Part shown: piece after piece, positions 1-6,852 of the stretch | Numbering within the stretch: the stretch's first letter is position 1 | Layout of the letters: each line of letters starts with the position of its first letter | Origin: Clostridiales bacterium | GTDB lineage: Bacteria > Bacillota > Clostridia > Saccharofermentanales > DTU023 | Direction: 5' to 3' | Length of the DNA: 8,876 nucleotides | NCBI GenBank assembly: GCA_004556455.1 | Contig: SFGY01000068.1 | Location: 1 to 8,876 of the forward strand | Position numbers and translations under genes: made by a program | Notes under the pieces: generated by a model | The model's database searches: none | What the model was told of the DNA's origin: nothing | Seen by the model: the letters and a program-made list of their open reading frames with translations, nothing else

Positions 1-293
1 TCGTCGTCTTTCTCACTGAGAACCGCCTCTGCAGCCCGGCAGAAGGCAAAATCCTGAAAATCTTCCATCCAGAGCAGCGGCTCCAGGGGCGGATCCTGCT
101 CGGCGCGTTTGCTGTTCAGCCTCTCAAACAATTCCAGAGCGTAGTTATTGTCCTGATAGCCGCTCAGCTTCACGCTGCGAGCCGCGGCCTCAGCCCCGGT
201 CGAAAAAAACAGCTGAACCAGCAGCGCCAGGGCAAGATAAAGGCCAAGCAGCTTGCGTCTTTTGGTCGTCAAACCTTGTCTTTGTGTTTTCAT
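1..293 (-). CDS. Secreted CAP/SCP-domain protein, N-terminal part (cut by window edge)
   Basis: An open frame of 97 codons runs from the ATG at 293 off the left edge. Residues 1-14 are basic (MKTQRQGLTTKRRK). A hydrophobic stretch at about 15-31 follows, then a likely signal peptidase site after AEA near residue 36, so the product is probably exported. The mature part at about 51-90 (YALELFERLNSKRAEQ, then LLW, then FCRAAEA) matches the opening helix of CAP/SCP domains, which usually read as xLxLxNxxRAxxxLxPLxW followed by a helix ending in RAxE. The catalytic-like His/Glu cavity residues of CAP domains would lie outside the window. Bacterial CAP proteins are secreted or surface proteins of mostly unknown function. 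GGAGAGGAG lies 7 bases before the ATG. It follows the GDPD gene by 156 bases in the same direction and may be co-transcribed with it. Family assignment rests on a short segment. Confidence 0.7.
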   Translation of the reverse strand, partial: MKTQRQGLTTKRRKLLGLYLALALLVQLFFSTGAEAAARSVKLSGYQDNNYALELFERLNSKRAEQDPPLEPLLWMEDFQDFAFCRAAEAVLSEKDD

Positions 294-449
294 GTCGAAG
301 CTCCTCTCCAGCGATGATCGCTTCATGCTGCGCTCCGTGGGCAGAGATTGATCCGCACGAAGCAAGGGCAGTCTGCACCGTCCCCGGGGAGTTCGACCAG
401 GCAGGCCGGTCAGGCCGTCGCAGTCTGCGTGGCCTTTCGCCCGGGCAGA

Positions 450-1193
450 CTAGTAATATTCGCTTTGCATCTGGCGGCGCACTTCCAGGGCGCGCACCGG
501 ATTATCGCTAATCACGGCATCGACGCCCAGCTTCATCACGCGGCGCAGACTGTGACGGCGGTTCACCGTCCAGGTGTGAATGCGGAGACCGCGCTCATGC
601 GCTCGCTCGATCTCGTCGCGACTCTTGAGGTATTTGTGTCTCGGATGGTAGACCTTGCAGCCCAGGTTTTCACAGGAACTAATAAAGTCATCCACCGCTT
701 CTTCTGTCAGATAGGCAGCCTTTTCCGGCCCAACCAGCGAGGCCAGCAAGCGCACACTGTCAGCCGAAAAGCTTGAATAGAGCACCTGATCTTCCATATT
801 GAGGGAGTGCACCAGTTCAATGACCTTCTCTTCCATGCCTTCGTAGCGGATGACGCTGTTTTTTAATTCGATGTTCAGAAAACTTTTCTCTTCCTTGACG
901 AGCAGGAGCACTTCCTCCAGGGTGGGAATCTGACAGGGCGGCAGGTTTTCCCGGTAGGCCGCCATGTTGAGCTTGCGCAGCTCAGCAAAGCTCATTTCCG
1001 CGACGTAATGGCTGTCACCGCTCACCCGATTAAGTTTTTCGTCGTGAGTGACCACCAGGACACCATCTGAACTGAGCTGAACATCACACTCCAGACCATC
1101 TGCACCCAGATGCAGCGCACGGCTGAAAGCCGGCAGGCAATTTTCCGCTTCCTCCAGACGGGCACCGCGGTGCGCCCAAACCAGTGTTTGCAT
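450..1193 (-). CDS. Glycerophosphodiester phosphodiesterase (GDPD family)
   Basis: This 247-residue enzyme should hydrolyse glycerophosphodiesters, the deacylated phospholipid head groups, to glycerol 3-phosphate and an alcohol. The TIM-barrel signature is complete: HRGA at 8-11, EN plus PAF at 17-23, GADGLECD at 30-37 (metal ligands E35 and D37), and THD at 49-51 with the second catalytic histidine H50. Then follow NIELK at 107-111 with a third acidic ligand, a C-terminal HTWTVN, and GVDAVISDNP. The common ENT is ENC here, which is tolerated. There is no signal peptide, so it is probably cytoplasmic; the length equals that of the cytoplasmic UgpQ type rather than the longer periplasmic GlpQ type. 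GAGGAG sits about 8 bases before the ATG. A sortase terminator separates it from the upstream gene, so it likely has its own promoter. The natural substrate cannot be told from sequence. Confidence 0.93.
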   Translation of the reverse strand: MQTLVWAHRGARLEEAENCLPAFSRALHLGADGLECDVQLSSDGVLVVTHDEKLNRVSGDSHYVAEMSFAELRKLNMAAYRENLPPCQIPTLEEVLLLVKEEKSFLNIELKNSVIRYEGMEEKVIELVHSLNMEDQVLYSSFSADSVRLLASLVGPEKAAYLTEEAVDDFISSCENLGCKVYHPRHKYLKSRDEIERAHERGLRIHTWTVNRRHSLRRVMKLGVDAVISDNPVRALEVRRQMQSEYY

Positions 1194-1238
1194 CTTTAAT
1201 CTCCTCGCTCCCTAAAGGATCAATGAAGTCCTTCTTTT

Positions 1239-1267
1239 ATCATACGTTAGAGCCGCCCGTTTTGAAA
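1239..1267 (-). promoter_or_regulatory. Candidate sigma-70-type promoter for the GDPD gene
   Basis: On the minus strand TATGAT (1239-1244) is a good -10 box. A weak -35, TTTCAA (1262-1267), lies 17 bases upstream. The site falls between the sortase terminator and the GDPD ribosome binding site, where a promoter is expected, and would give a leader of about 40 bases. The -35 matches only three of six consensus bases. Confidence 0.4.
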
Positions 1268-1286
1268 CAAAAGAGGTGACTTCGGA

Positions 1287-1319
1287 TAAAAAAGCCGCCC
1301 TCCGCGAAACGGGGGCGGC
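1287..1319 (-). terminator. Intrinsic terminator of the sortase gene
   Basis: Read on the minus strand, GCCGCCC (1313-1319) pairs perfectly with GGGCGGC (1294-1300). The stem is extended by CCG/CGG (1310-1312 with 1302-1304), one base is bulged at 1301, and the loop is five bases. Six T residues follow directly (1288-1293). It starts about 20 bases after the sortase stop codon. There is no T-run on the other side, so it acts on minus-strand transcripts only. Confidence 0.92.
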
Positions 1320-1339
1320 CCTGATTTCAAACTTAGCGC

Positions 1340-2524
1340 TTATTGGGGGTTTTCACTTTTGTAGCGCTGGAAATAGGGATCGTCCTCGGGAATATCCAGA
1401 GTGTTGACGACTTCGCCGTAAACCAGCATGCGGACTTCCGAAGCATTGTATTTCAGAGGCCCGCAGGTATCGAGAACCACGCTGTTGCCTTTGACGACCT
1501 CTTCGCCATCGGAAACCACCAGGTAATTGCCCAGCTCTTCTTCGGGGATTTCCTTAATGACACGAACCTGATAACAATAGCGTTTGCCGTCCAGATAATT
1601 GTCAATCCAGAAGGGATCGCCCTCCTTCATTTCGTGCACATAGAACATGCTGCCATTTTTGGTCAGGCAGCGATGCGCCAGGACGACGCTCTGGCCATCT
1701 TCATCGAAGTTTTTCATGTTGGGCCAGAAGCCGAAGCCGTAGTAGAGGCTCGCGTCAGTGGCCTCCGCGGCCATCGGACCATTGCTGCCGATACCGGGTA
1801 TGACGACGCGGCCCATATTGCTGGGATCCTGCTGTTCGACAAAATTCCAGTCCTCATCGTTGTCTACAAAGGGATTGGCGGGACGCTCGTCAAAAAATTT
1901 TATCAAATCGCTGCCGACCGCTGCGCTGCCGATCTGGCGCACGCCGTTGTAAAGACGGCTGGCAGAACTCTGGAGACCGCGTCCGGCGACCCGGAAGCGA
2001 TTGGTGCGCTCGCGCAGAGCAAGTTCCTGCTGCGGATTGGCTTTCGCTGAAAAAAGAACCCCGCGACTGCGCAGGAGGAAAAAGGCTGCGCCAAGCAAAA
2101 GCAAAACGAGGCAAAGGCTCAGGACGACGGGCAGAACCCCTCGCTTGTTCTTCCTTCTCTGCGCGTCAGCGACCTGGTTATAGCGCTCTTCAGCATTCGG
2201 CGTATAGCCCGGGTACGGGCGCAGTTCCTGCTGGGGCTGGCGGTTCACGGGTCTGCGGGGCGGCTGCCTGCGCTCAGCTCCCGGCGGGGCAAAAGCTGGC
2301 TGCGGCCCACGTTCGGGTCTTTGGGGATAGGCTCCGCGCAGCCGCTGATCAGAATAAAACTCTCCCGGCTGACGTGCCTCCCTGCGAGGCTCAAATTCTC
2401 TCTGGCCGAGCGGATCCTGCTGAAGTGGAAACTCCGCCTGACCATAGGGCTGATGAAGAGGCCTGCCTCCCTGCTGCGGTAAATTCTTTTTCATAAAAAT
2501 GTCAAAGGGTAAAGTCGCCTTCAC
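1340..2524 (-). CDS. Membrane-anchored sortase-family transpeptidase with long cytoplasmic tail
   Basis: This 394-residue protein has a sortase domain at about 232-372. The catalytic triad is visible: H284 in LAHR, C354 in LDTC, and R365 in EVRMLVYGE. Sortases cleave an LPXTG-like signal and join surface proteins to cell wall or pilin. The usual GHR is AHR here. A single membrane helix at about 129-151 follows a basic stretch (RRKNKR), giving N-inside topology with the catalytic domain outside. Residues 12-118 are a cytoplasmic tail rich in Pro, Gln and Arg, probably disordered and much longer than usual. The start is uncertain: GTG at 2524 has AAAGGA only 3 bases away, while an in-frame ATG at 2494 (residue 11) has no visible ribosome binding site; an in-frame stop lies further upstream. 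No sorting-signal substrate is visible nearby. I cannot assign the sortase class. Confidence 0.88.
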   Translation of the reverse strand: MKATLPFDIFMKKNLPQQGGRPLHQPYGQAEFPLQQDPLGQREFEPRREARQPGEFYSDQRLRGAYPQRPERGPQPAFAPPGAERRQPPRRPVNRQPQQELRPYPGYTPNAEERYNQVADAQRRKNKRGVLPVVLSLCLVLLLLGAAFFLLRSRGVLFSAKANPQQELALRERTNRFRVAGRGLQSSASRLYNGVRQIGSAAVGSDLIKFFDERPANPFVDNDEDWNFVEQQDPSNMGRVVIPGIGSNGPMAAEATDASLYYGFGFWPNMKNFDEDGQSVVLAHRCLTKNGSMFYVHEMKEGDPFWIDNYLDGKRYCYQVRVIKEIPEEELGNYLVVSDGEEVVKGNSVVLDTCGPLKYNASEVRMLVYGEVVNTLDIPEDDPYFQRYKSENPQ

Positions 2525-2721
2525 CCATCCTTTATAAAATTCCCTCCGGGAAAAGATCCCTTTGGTTGTTTTATTTTATCACATGTTGCGCCACCCTGAT
2601 GAAGAGCATGAACAAAGCCCGCCACATTTGACCTGTATTCAGCAGGAATGTGACCTGGCGCCGCGGCAGCACAGCTCACACGCAAGGCCAGTGGCACACT
2701 CTGCGGCTCGTTGTGCCTCTT

Positions 2722-3789
2722 TTACGGCTGCTCACGTTCACCGTAAAGATGGGCTTTTTCTTCTCCCTTCAAAATGCGGGTAATGCCGTTGGCCAGAGCC
2801 TGCATCTCAAATTCCCCCGGGTACACCGTCACTTCGGCGATGAAGCGCACACGCCCGGCGATTTCTTCGCAGAACTCCGGCCAGTGCGCCATTCCTCCGG
2901 TGATAAGAATCCCGTCAACCCTGCCCTTGACGTCGACAGCCAGCAGAGCGATATATTTGGCCACCTGCAGCGCCATACCGCGCATGACCAGGGCGGCATA
3001 CTCATCGCCTTCTTCCACTCTTCTGCAGACCTCAATGGCGTCGTTCGTGCCGAGGTAAGAAGCAAAGCCGCCATTGCCGATTTCGTATTTTCGCAGGGCA
3101 TCCACGCCCTCTTTTTCACAGATCATGGCGCAGTCAAAGACATCCAGCGAGCCCGCCCTTTCGGTGGAATAAGGGCCTTCCTGAGCCGCGACCGTGTCAA
3201 TGATACGGCCACCAGACTGCACATTGAGGGAAATACCGCCCCCCAGATGAGCAACGATGAGGTTCAGTTCGGCGACGTTTTTTCCGAGCTTTTCAGCATG
3301 ACGAATGGCGACCGCCCGGGTATTCAGGGCATGCGAGAAGGCTTTGCGGGGATAGTCCTTAATCCCCGAAAGACGGGCCTCCGGGAACATTTCGTCGGTG
3401 GAGACAGCATCATAAATATAGGCCGGCATTCCGTATTGCTCGCTGAGCACAGCCGCCATGAGTCCGCCCAGGTTACTGCCGTGAAGCCCGGCGTATTCGT
3501 AGCGCAGTGCATGGATCAGGCGCTCGTCGACCAGGTATCCCCCCTGGCGCAGCGGGGGAAGCATGCCGCCGCGGGCTGCAATCCCGTCCAGACTGGCAGG
3601 ATCGACGCCATGCTTCGCCAGGAGCTTCATCATATCCGCGACACGCAGGTCAAGCTGGTCGTAGATGCTGTCGAAAATTTTGAGCTGCTCATGGGAGTAG
3701 CGCAGAGTTTCGGTAAAAATCTCCTTACCATCCACAAACAGTGCAAATTTTCCCGAAGTCGATCCGGGGTTAATAACAAAGATCTTCAT
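2722..3789 (-). CDS. buk: Butyrate kinase
   Basis: This 355-residue protein is full length for butyrate kinase (EC 2.7.2.7), which interconverts butyryl phosphate plus ADP with butyrate plus ATP in the cytoplasm. It belongs to the acetate kinase/ASKHA fold. Motifs in order: VINPGSTS at 5-12 (phosphate 1 loop), RGG at 73-75, HGSNLGGL at 103-110, FSHALN at 151-156, AHLGGGIS at 180-187 (phosphate 2), GTND at 247-250, ITGGM at 296-300 (adenosine loop), and VYPGE plus EM at 322-329. The start is secure: AAGGAGG lies 5 bases before the ATG. The usual partner, phosphotransbutyrylase (ptb), is not adjacent; the flanking genes are a sortase and an unrelated operon. A branched-chain fatty acid kinase role (isobutyrate or isovalerate) is an alternative that sequence alone cannot exclude. 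Confidence 0.93.
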   Translation of the reverse strand: MKIFVINPGSTSGKFALFVDGKEIFTETLRYSHEQLKIFDSIYDQLDLRVADMMKLLAKHGVDPASLDGIAARGGMLPPLRQGGYLVDERLIHALRYEYAGLHGSNLGGLMAAVLSEQYGMPAYIYDAVSTDEMFPEARLSGIKDYPRKAFSHALNTRAVAIRHAEKLGKNVAELNLIVAHLGGGISLNVQSGGRIIDTVAAQEGPYSTERAGSLDVFDCAMICEKEGVDALRKYEIGNGGFASYLGTNDAIEVCRRVEEGDEYAALVMRGMALQVAKYIALLAVDVKGRVDGILITGGMAHWPEFCEEIAGRVRFIAEVTVYPGEFEMQALANGITRILKGEEKAHLYGEREQP

Positions 3790-3827
3790 GCCTGCCTCCT
3801 TATAAAAATCTAAGTGAGCCTTATGAG

Positions 3828-3846
3828 CCTGCGACGGGGTCGCAGG
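3828..3846 (-). promoter_or_regulatory. Perfect hairpin in the butyrate kinase leader
   Basis: CCTGCGAC and GTCGCAGG form a perfect 8-base stem around a 3-base loop, about 40 bases upstream of the buk start codon. On the minus strand it is followed by CTCATAAGGCTCACTT and only later by a T-rich stretch (ATTTTTAT), so it is not a classic terminator. It could end the upstream operon's transcript inefficiently, attenuate buk, or protect the buk mRNA end. The stem is seen; the role is unknown. Confidence 0.5.
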
Positions 3847-3973
3847 ATGCTGTGTTTTTAAAACTTCTGAGCGATCTATTTTTTAAGACCCTGCGAAGTT
3901 CTTTATCGATGTCGACGATGCCGCTTCATTTTGCTGGACGCTCAGATATGGAAACGCCGGGCCAGCTCTGCTC

Positions 3974-5740
3974 TCACCAGATCCCCGCAAGCGCAAGGTA
4001 GAGCACCGTATCACCCTTGTCCAGGCGCACAAAAAGTCCACAGATCGACATGGCCAGCATGGCCGAGGCCATAATGATGGGCACTGCGTAGTTGATGGAC
4101 CAGCCCAGCCAGCCAAAAGAGGCATCCCAGGCCAGGGCAAAAAGCGAGAGCAGCACCGTGTGATAGACAAAAAACTTCGCGATATTGCGCCTTTTGCGAA
4201 TGATAATCACCGCGTACATCCAGAGGTTGATGACACCCAGCACGACAAGATGAGGCCAGGGAAAAGGCGAGGGCCAGGTAGCGTGAACGAGATAGGAGCT
4301 GCCGACAGCCAGCAGCGAGATAAAAAGCAGAATCTTGAGGGCAAGGCGGGGCCGCAGCTGCAGGGGGATAAAGGGATAGGCGGAGGGCTCTGTCTGAGCC
4401 AGCTGACCGCTGGTTCTGCCTGCATTCTGTTTTACTTCATTCTCTCTGGATTTACCCTCACTTTCAAGGGGAAGTTCGTTGGCATCACTGCTCACAGTAA
4501 AGCCTTCAGCGCGCAGTAAATTGAGAGTAAGCTCCTGCCAGTCGCGCTCGAGGAAGGGCGAAAGCAGGACGACCGTCAGCACATCTCCACTGCTGATGCA
4601 GCAGAGCTGCGGGCGCTGAACGGCAACGGCAAGGGAAGCTGCCTCAAGCTCCGGCATGAGCCCTGAAGGAAGTTTAAGCTGGCCCAGATTGCTGATGGAA
4701 AGGCTGATGTCGCGATTGCCGCGGTGGTTGAAAAAGGCGAGAATCGGATCTTTGAGCACGCGCGGCATAATGCGCAGGAAGGGATTTTCTTCATAAGCCT
4801 GCAGTTGGGCCAGATGACGATCAAGAAACTCAGCTGAACTCTTTTTTTGCAGCTCCTCAGAGAGGCGTCGGCAGATCGTCGTAAGGCCGCTTTCCAGCTC
4901 TTCCGGCTGTAATTCCAGCGTGACTGCTGCAAAAAAGTTGCGCGCGCTGTAAGAGCCGTAGCGCTTGCGCAAATTGATCGGCACGGAAATGGTCAGCTGT
5001 TTGTCTTTTTCGCATTCAGGCATACGCTGAAAGACACCCTGTACAAAGAGTGCGGTGAGGTAGATGGTCAGCGTGACGTCGAGCGCTTTGCTGCGAGCCA
5101 GAGCTTCCTTGAGAGAAAGCTGGAATTCGACAATATTCAGGCGCTTATCCGGAGTTCTGCTGCCTTTGACCCTGTAAACAGACCGCTTTTTGCGAGGGGC
5201 CTTCGTCCGCTGCTTTCTGCTCTGATGTGAAAAAAGCCGGGAAAAACTATCCTCATTCATCTGCTCCAGGTAGGGCGGATTGAGAAATTGTTGTTCTTCC
5301 TCCGTGAGCGCTCTCCCCTTTTCGAGGACAAGATAGCGGACAAGCAGAGCCTGCAGAAACCAGAGCGCGCCTGTGCCGTCGGTGAGAGAATGAAAAACCT
5401 CCAAATGAATGCGCCTGCGGTAGTACAGCACACGAAAGAGCAGCCCCGGCTTATCTGGCCGGTAAAGGGGGGAGCAGGGCAGATCTTTTTCCTCCTGCAC
5501 GAGGGGGCGATCTGCGCAATCTTCCAGGTAGTACCAGAAGATGCCGCGGCGCAGACAGGAACGAAAGAGGGGGAAATCTCTCAACGTCTCGTCCAGAGCC
5601 TGCTGCAGCAGCTCAGCCTGCACATCTTCGCGCAGTTCACAGCTCAGGCGGAAAACTTTGCTGTCGCGTGAGCTGCGCGCGGCCAGAAAAATCTTGGAGG
5701 CATTGTCCAGGCGGCTCCAGCGTCGCTGGCGGGCTTTCAT
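3974..5740 (-). CDS. Condensation-fold acyltransferase with truncated DUF6320-like membrane tail
   Basis: This is a 588-residue two-part protein. Residues 1-420 resemble the alcohol acetyltransferase/condensation-domain family. HSLTDG at 117-122 fits the HxxxDG catalytic motif of CoA-dependent acyltransferases; ISVPINLRK at 251-259 and SNLGQLKLP at 350-358 are also typical. Members are often labelled alcohol acetyltransferase, but substrates are mostly unproven. Residues 421-455 are a charged linker. From about 456 a membrane region begins, with helices near 468-486, 494-513, 525-540 and 550-572, an IRKRRN loop and GWSINYAVP, recalling DUF6320. The protein stops abruptly in a further helix (YLALAGIW). 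In another frame just downstream the DNA reads LVRAELARRFHI then stop (3942-3977), which looks like the normal family C-terminus, so a frameshifting deletion is likely. The start overlaps the esterase stop as ATGA and has GGAGG about 7 bases before it, so translation is coupled. Confidence 0.82.
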   Translation of the reverse strand: MKARQRRWSRLDNASKIFLAARSSRDSKVFRLSCELREDVQAELLQQALDETLRDFPLFRSCLRRGIFWYYLEDCADRPLVQEEKDLPCSPLYRPDKPGLLFRVLYYRRRIHLEVFHSLTDGTGALWFLQALLVRYLVLEKGRALTEEEQQFLNPPYLEQMNEDSFSRLFSHQSRKQRTKAPRKKRSVYRVKGSRTPDKRLNIVEFQLSLKEALARSKALDVTLTIYLTALFVQGVFQRMPECEKDKQLTISVPINLRKRYGSYSARNFFAAVTLELQPEELESGLTTICRRLSEELQKKSSAEFLDRHLAQLQAYEENPFLRIMPRVLKDPILAFFNHRGNRDISLSISNLGQLKLPSGLMPELEAASLAVAVQRPQLCCISSGDVLTVVLLSPFLERDWQELTLNLLRAEGFTVSSDANELPLESEGKSRENEVKQNAGRTSGQLAQTEPSAYPFIPLQLRPRLALKILLFISLLAVGSSYLVHATWPSPFPWPHLVVLGVINLWMYAVIIIRKRRNIAKFFVYHTVLLSLFALAWDASFGWLGWSINYAVPIIMASAMLAMSICGLFVRLDKGDTVLYLALAGIW

Positions 5741-6852
5741 GAGTTGGCCTCCGCCGCAGTCGCATCGGTCTTATCCCCAAAGTTTTTAGCTTTTTCAGCT
5801 ATCTTTTCTGCTTTCCGGACACAGCCAGCTTTCCTTTCTTTAACTGGTTCTTCGCCTGCGAGCATTGTCTTCTCCTGGCTCGAAGCTTTGATTTTTACTG
5901 GCTCCTTCGCAGGGTTAAGAAGCTCGCGACATTTTTTAAGTGTTGCTTCGAAGAGCGGGATGTTGATGCCGTTGGTCAAATAGCCATGCACCGCCTCTTT
6001 GACGCGGTAGCGCTGCACCTCGTTGCCCGCCTGCTCCAGGCAGTGACCCAAAGCCTCCCCTTCATCTCTCAGGGGGTCGAGTTCAGCGGTAAACAGCAGC
6101 ACCGGCGCCAGGCCGGAAAAATCTGTCGCCAGGAGCGGCGCGACATAGGGATCCATGCGTTTTCTGATGTCTGGAACATAGAGGTCAAGGTAGGCGCGCA
6201 GCTTATCTATGGTAAGGCCATAATCCTTGCCCAGCTCATGCACCGAGGCGAAGGGAGAATGTTCACTGTAATCCCACCAGGCTGAGGGGTAAAACAAAAT
6301 CATCTGTCCTGCCTGGGGCAGACCCTCTTCGCGCAGGCGCAGACTGCAGGCCATGGCCAGTTCGCCACCGGCCGAGTCGCCCGCGAGAATGAGCTGGGAT
6401 CGATCTTTCAGCCCGAGAAAGCCCGGGTGTTCGACCGCCATACGCGTGAGCAGAAAGCAATCATTAAAGGCTGCCGGATAGGGATATTCCGGAGCTAGGC
6501 GATATTCGGCAGAATAAACCTCCATGCCAAGAGCATCGGCCAGGGAAAAACAAAAGGGCGAATAACTGTCGATGTCGCCCAGGACAAAACCTCCTCCGTG
6601 AAAAAAGAGGACAGCCCGTTCATCCTTGCGCTGCTCAGGGTGGAAAACCCGCAGTTTGATTTCCCGCGTCCTTCCCTGCTCATCTGTGGCGTAAACCTGG
6701 CGGTCGTAAGTATCAAAACGACGTTCTGGACTTTTGCTGCGCTCCCGCGCCGAACGAAGTTTTTGCGCCCGTCGAACAAAGGGATAGAGCACTTTCATGT
6801 TCCAGATTGGAGCTGAAGCCAGCTTCAGAACACTTTTATGGAGGGGATTCAT
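5737..6852 (-). CDS. Alpha/beta hydrolase, hormone-sensitive-lipase-type esterase
   Basis: This 371-residue protein is a family IV (HSL-like) carboxylesterase/lipase. HGGGF at 85-89 forms the oxyanion hole, EYRLAPEYPYPAA at 116-128 is the typical following stretch, and GDSAGG at 158-163 carries nucleophile S160. D259 in ELDPLRDEG and H289 in VHGY complete the triad. There is no clear signal peptide, although residues 7-27 (SVLKLASAPIWNMKVLYPFVR) could associate with membrane. The catalytic domain ends near residue 313. A Lys/Glu/Ala-rich tail of about 58 residues follows, unusual for the family, and contains EPVK twice, 18 residues apart. The start codon overlaps the upstream gene's stop as ATGA and lacks a strong ribosome binding site, implying translational coupling. 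Its stop likewise overlaps the acyltransferase start. Being paired with an acyltransferase suggests it cleaves or edits an ester the partner makes; the substrate is unknown. Confidence 0.92.
   Translation of the reverse strand: MNPLHKSVLKLASAPIWNMKVLYPFVRRAQKLRSARERSKSPERRFDTYDRQVYATDEQGRTREIKLRVFHPEQRKDERAVLFFHGGGFVLGDIDSYSPFCFSLADALGMEVYSAEYRLAPEYPYPAAFNDCFLLTRMAVEHPGFLGLKDRSQLILAGDSAGGELAMACSLRLREEGLPQAGQMILFYPSAWWDYSEHSPFASVHELGKDYGLTIDKLRAYLDLYVPDIRKRMDPYVAPLLATDFSGLAPVLLFTAELDPLRDEGEALGHCLEQAGNEVQRYRVKEAVHGYLTNGINIPLFEATLKKCRELLNPAKEPVKIKASSQEKTMLAGEEPVKERKAGCVRKAEKIAEKAKNFGDKTDATAAEANS

Noticed and set aside
423..450. Hairpin GTCTGC/GCAGAC overlapping the GDPD stop as a terminator
   Set aside because: The stem is only six bases with a loose interior and no T-run on the minus strand, so termination between the GDPD and CAP-protein genes is not supported.
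1343..2050. Plus-strand open frame of 235 codons
   Set aside because: It is antisense to the sortase catalytic domain, and no domain or ribosome binding site supports it.
2574..2605. Possible promoter for the sortase gene around GATAAAAT (minus strand)
   Set aside because: The -10-like sequence is AT-rich and plausible, but no -35 at suitable spacing matches more than about half the consensus.
2693..2717. Inverted repeat GGCACA/TGTGCC after the buk stop as a terminator
   Set aside because: The six-base stem has a 13-base loop and no T-run follows on the minus strand; this is too weak to call.
2650..3813. Plus-strand open frame of 387 codons
   Set aside because: It lies antisense to butyrate kinase, whose motifs are unmistakable. 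The plus-strand reading has no recognisable motifs and no ribosome binding site, and it is the mirror of a codon-biased gene.
3883..4170. Minus-strand alternative frame over the end of the acyltransferase
   Set aside because: It overlaps the clearly coding membrane region. The family-like C-terminal tail is in a different frame (ending at 3942), so this open frame is a shadow.
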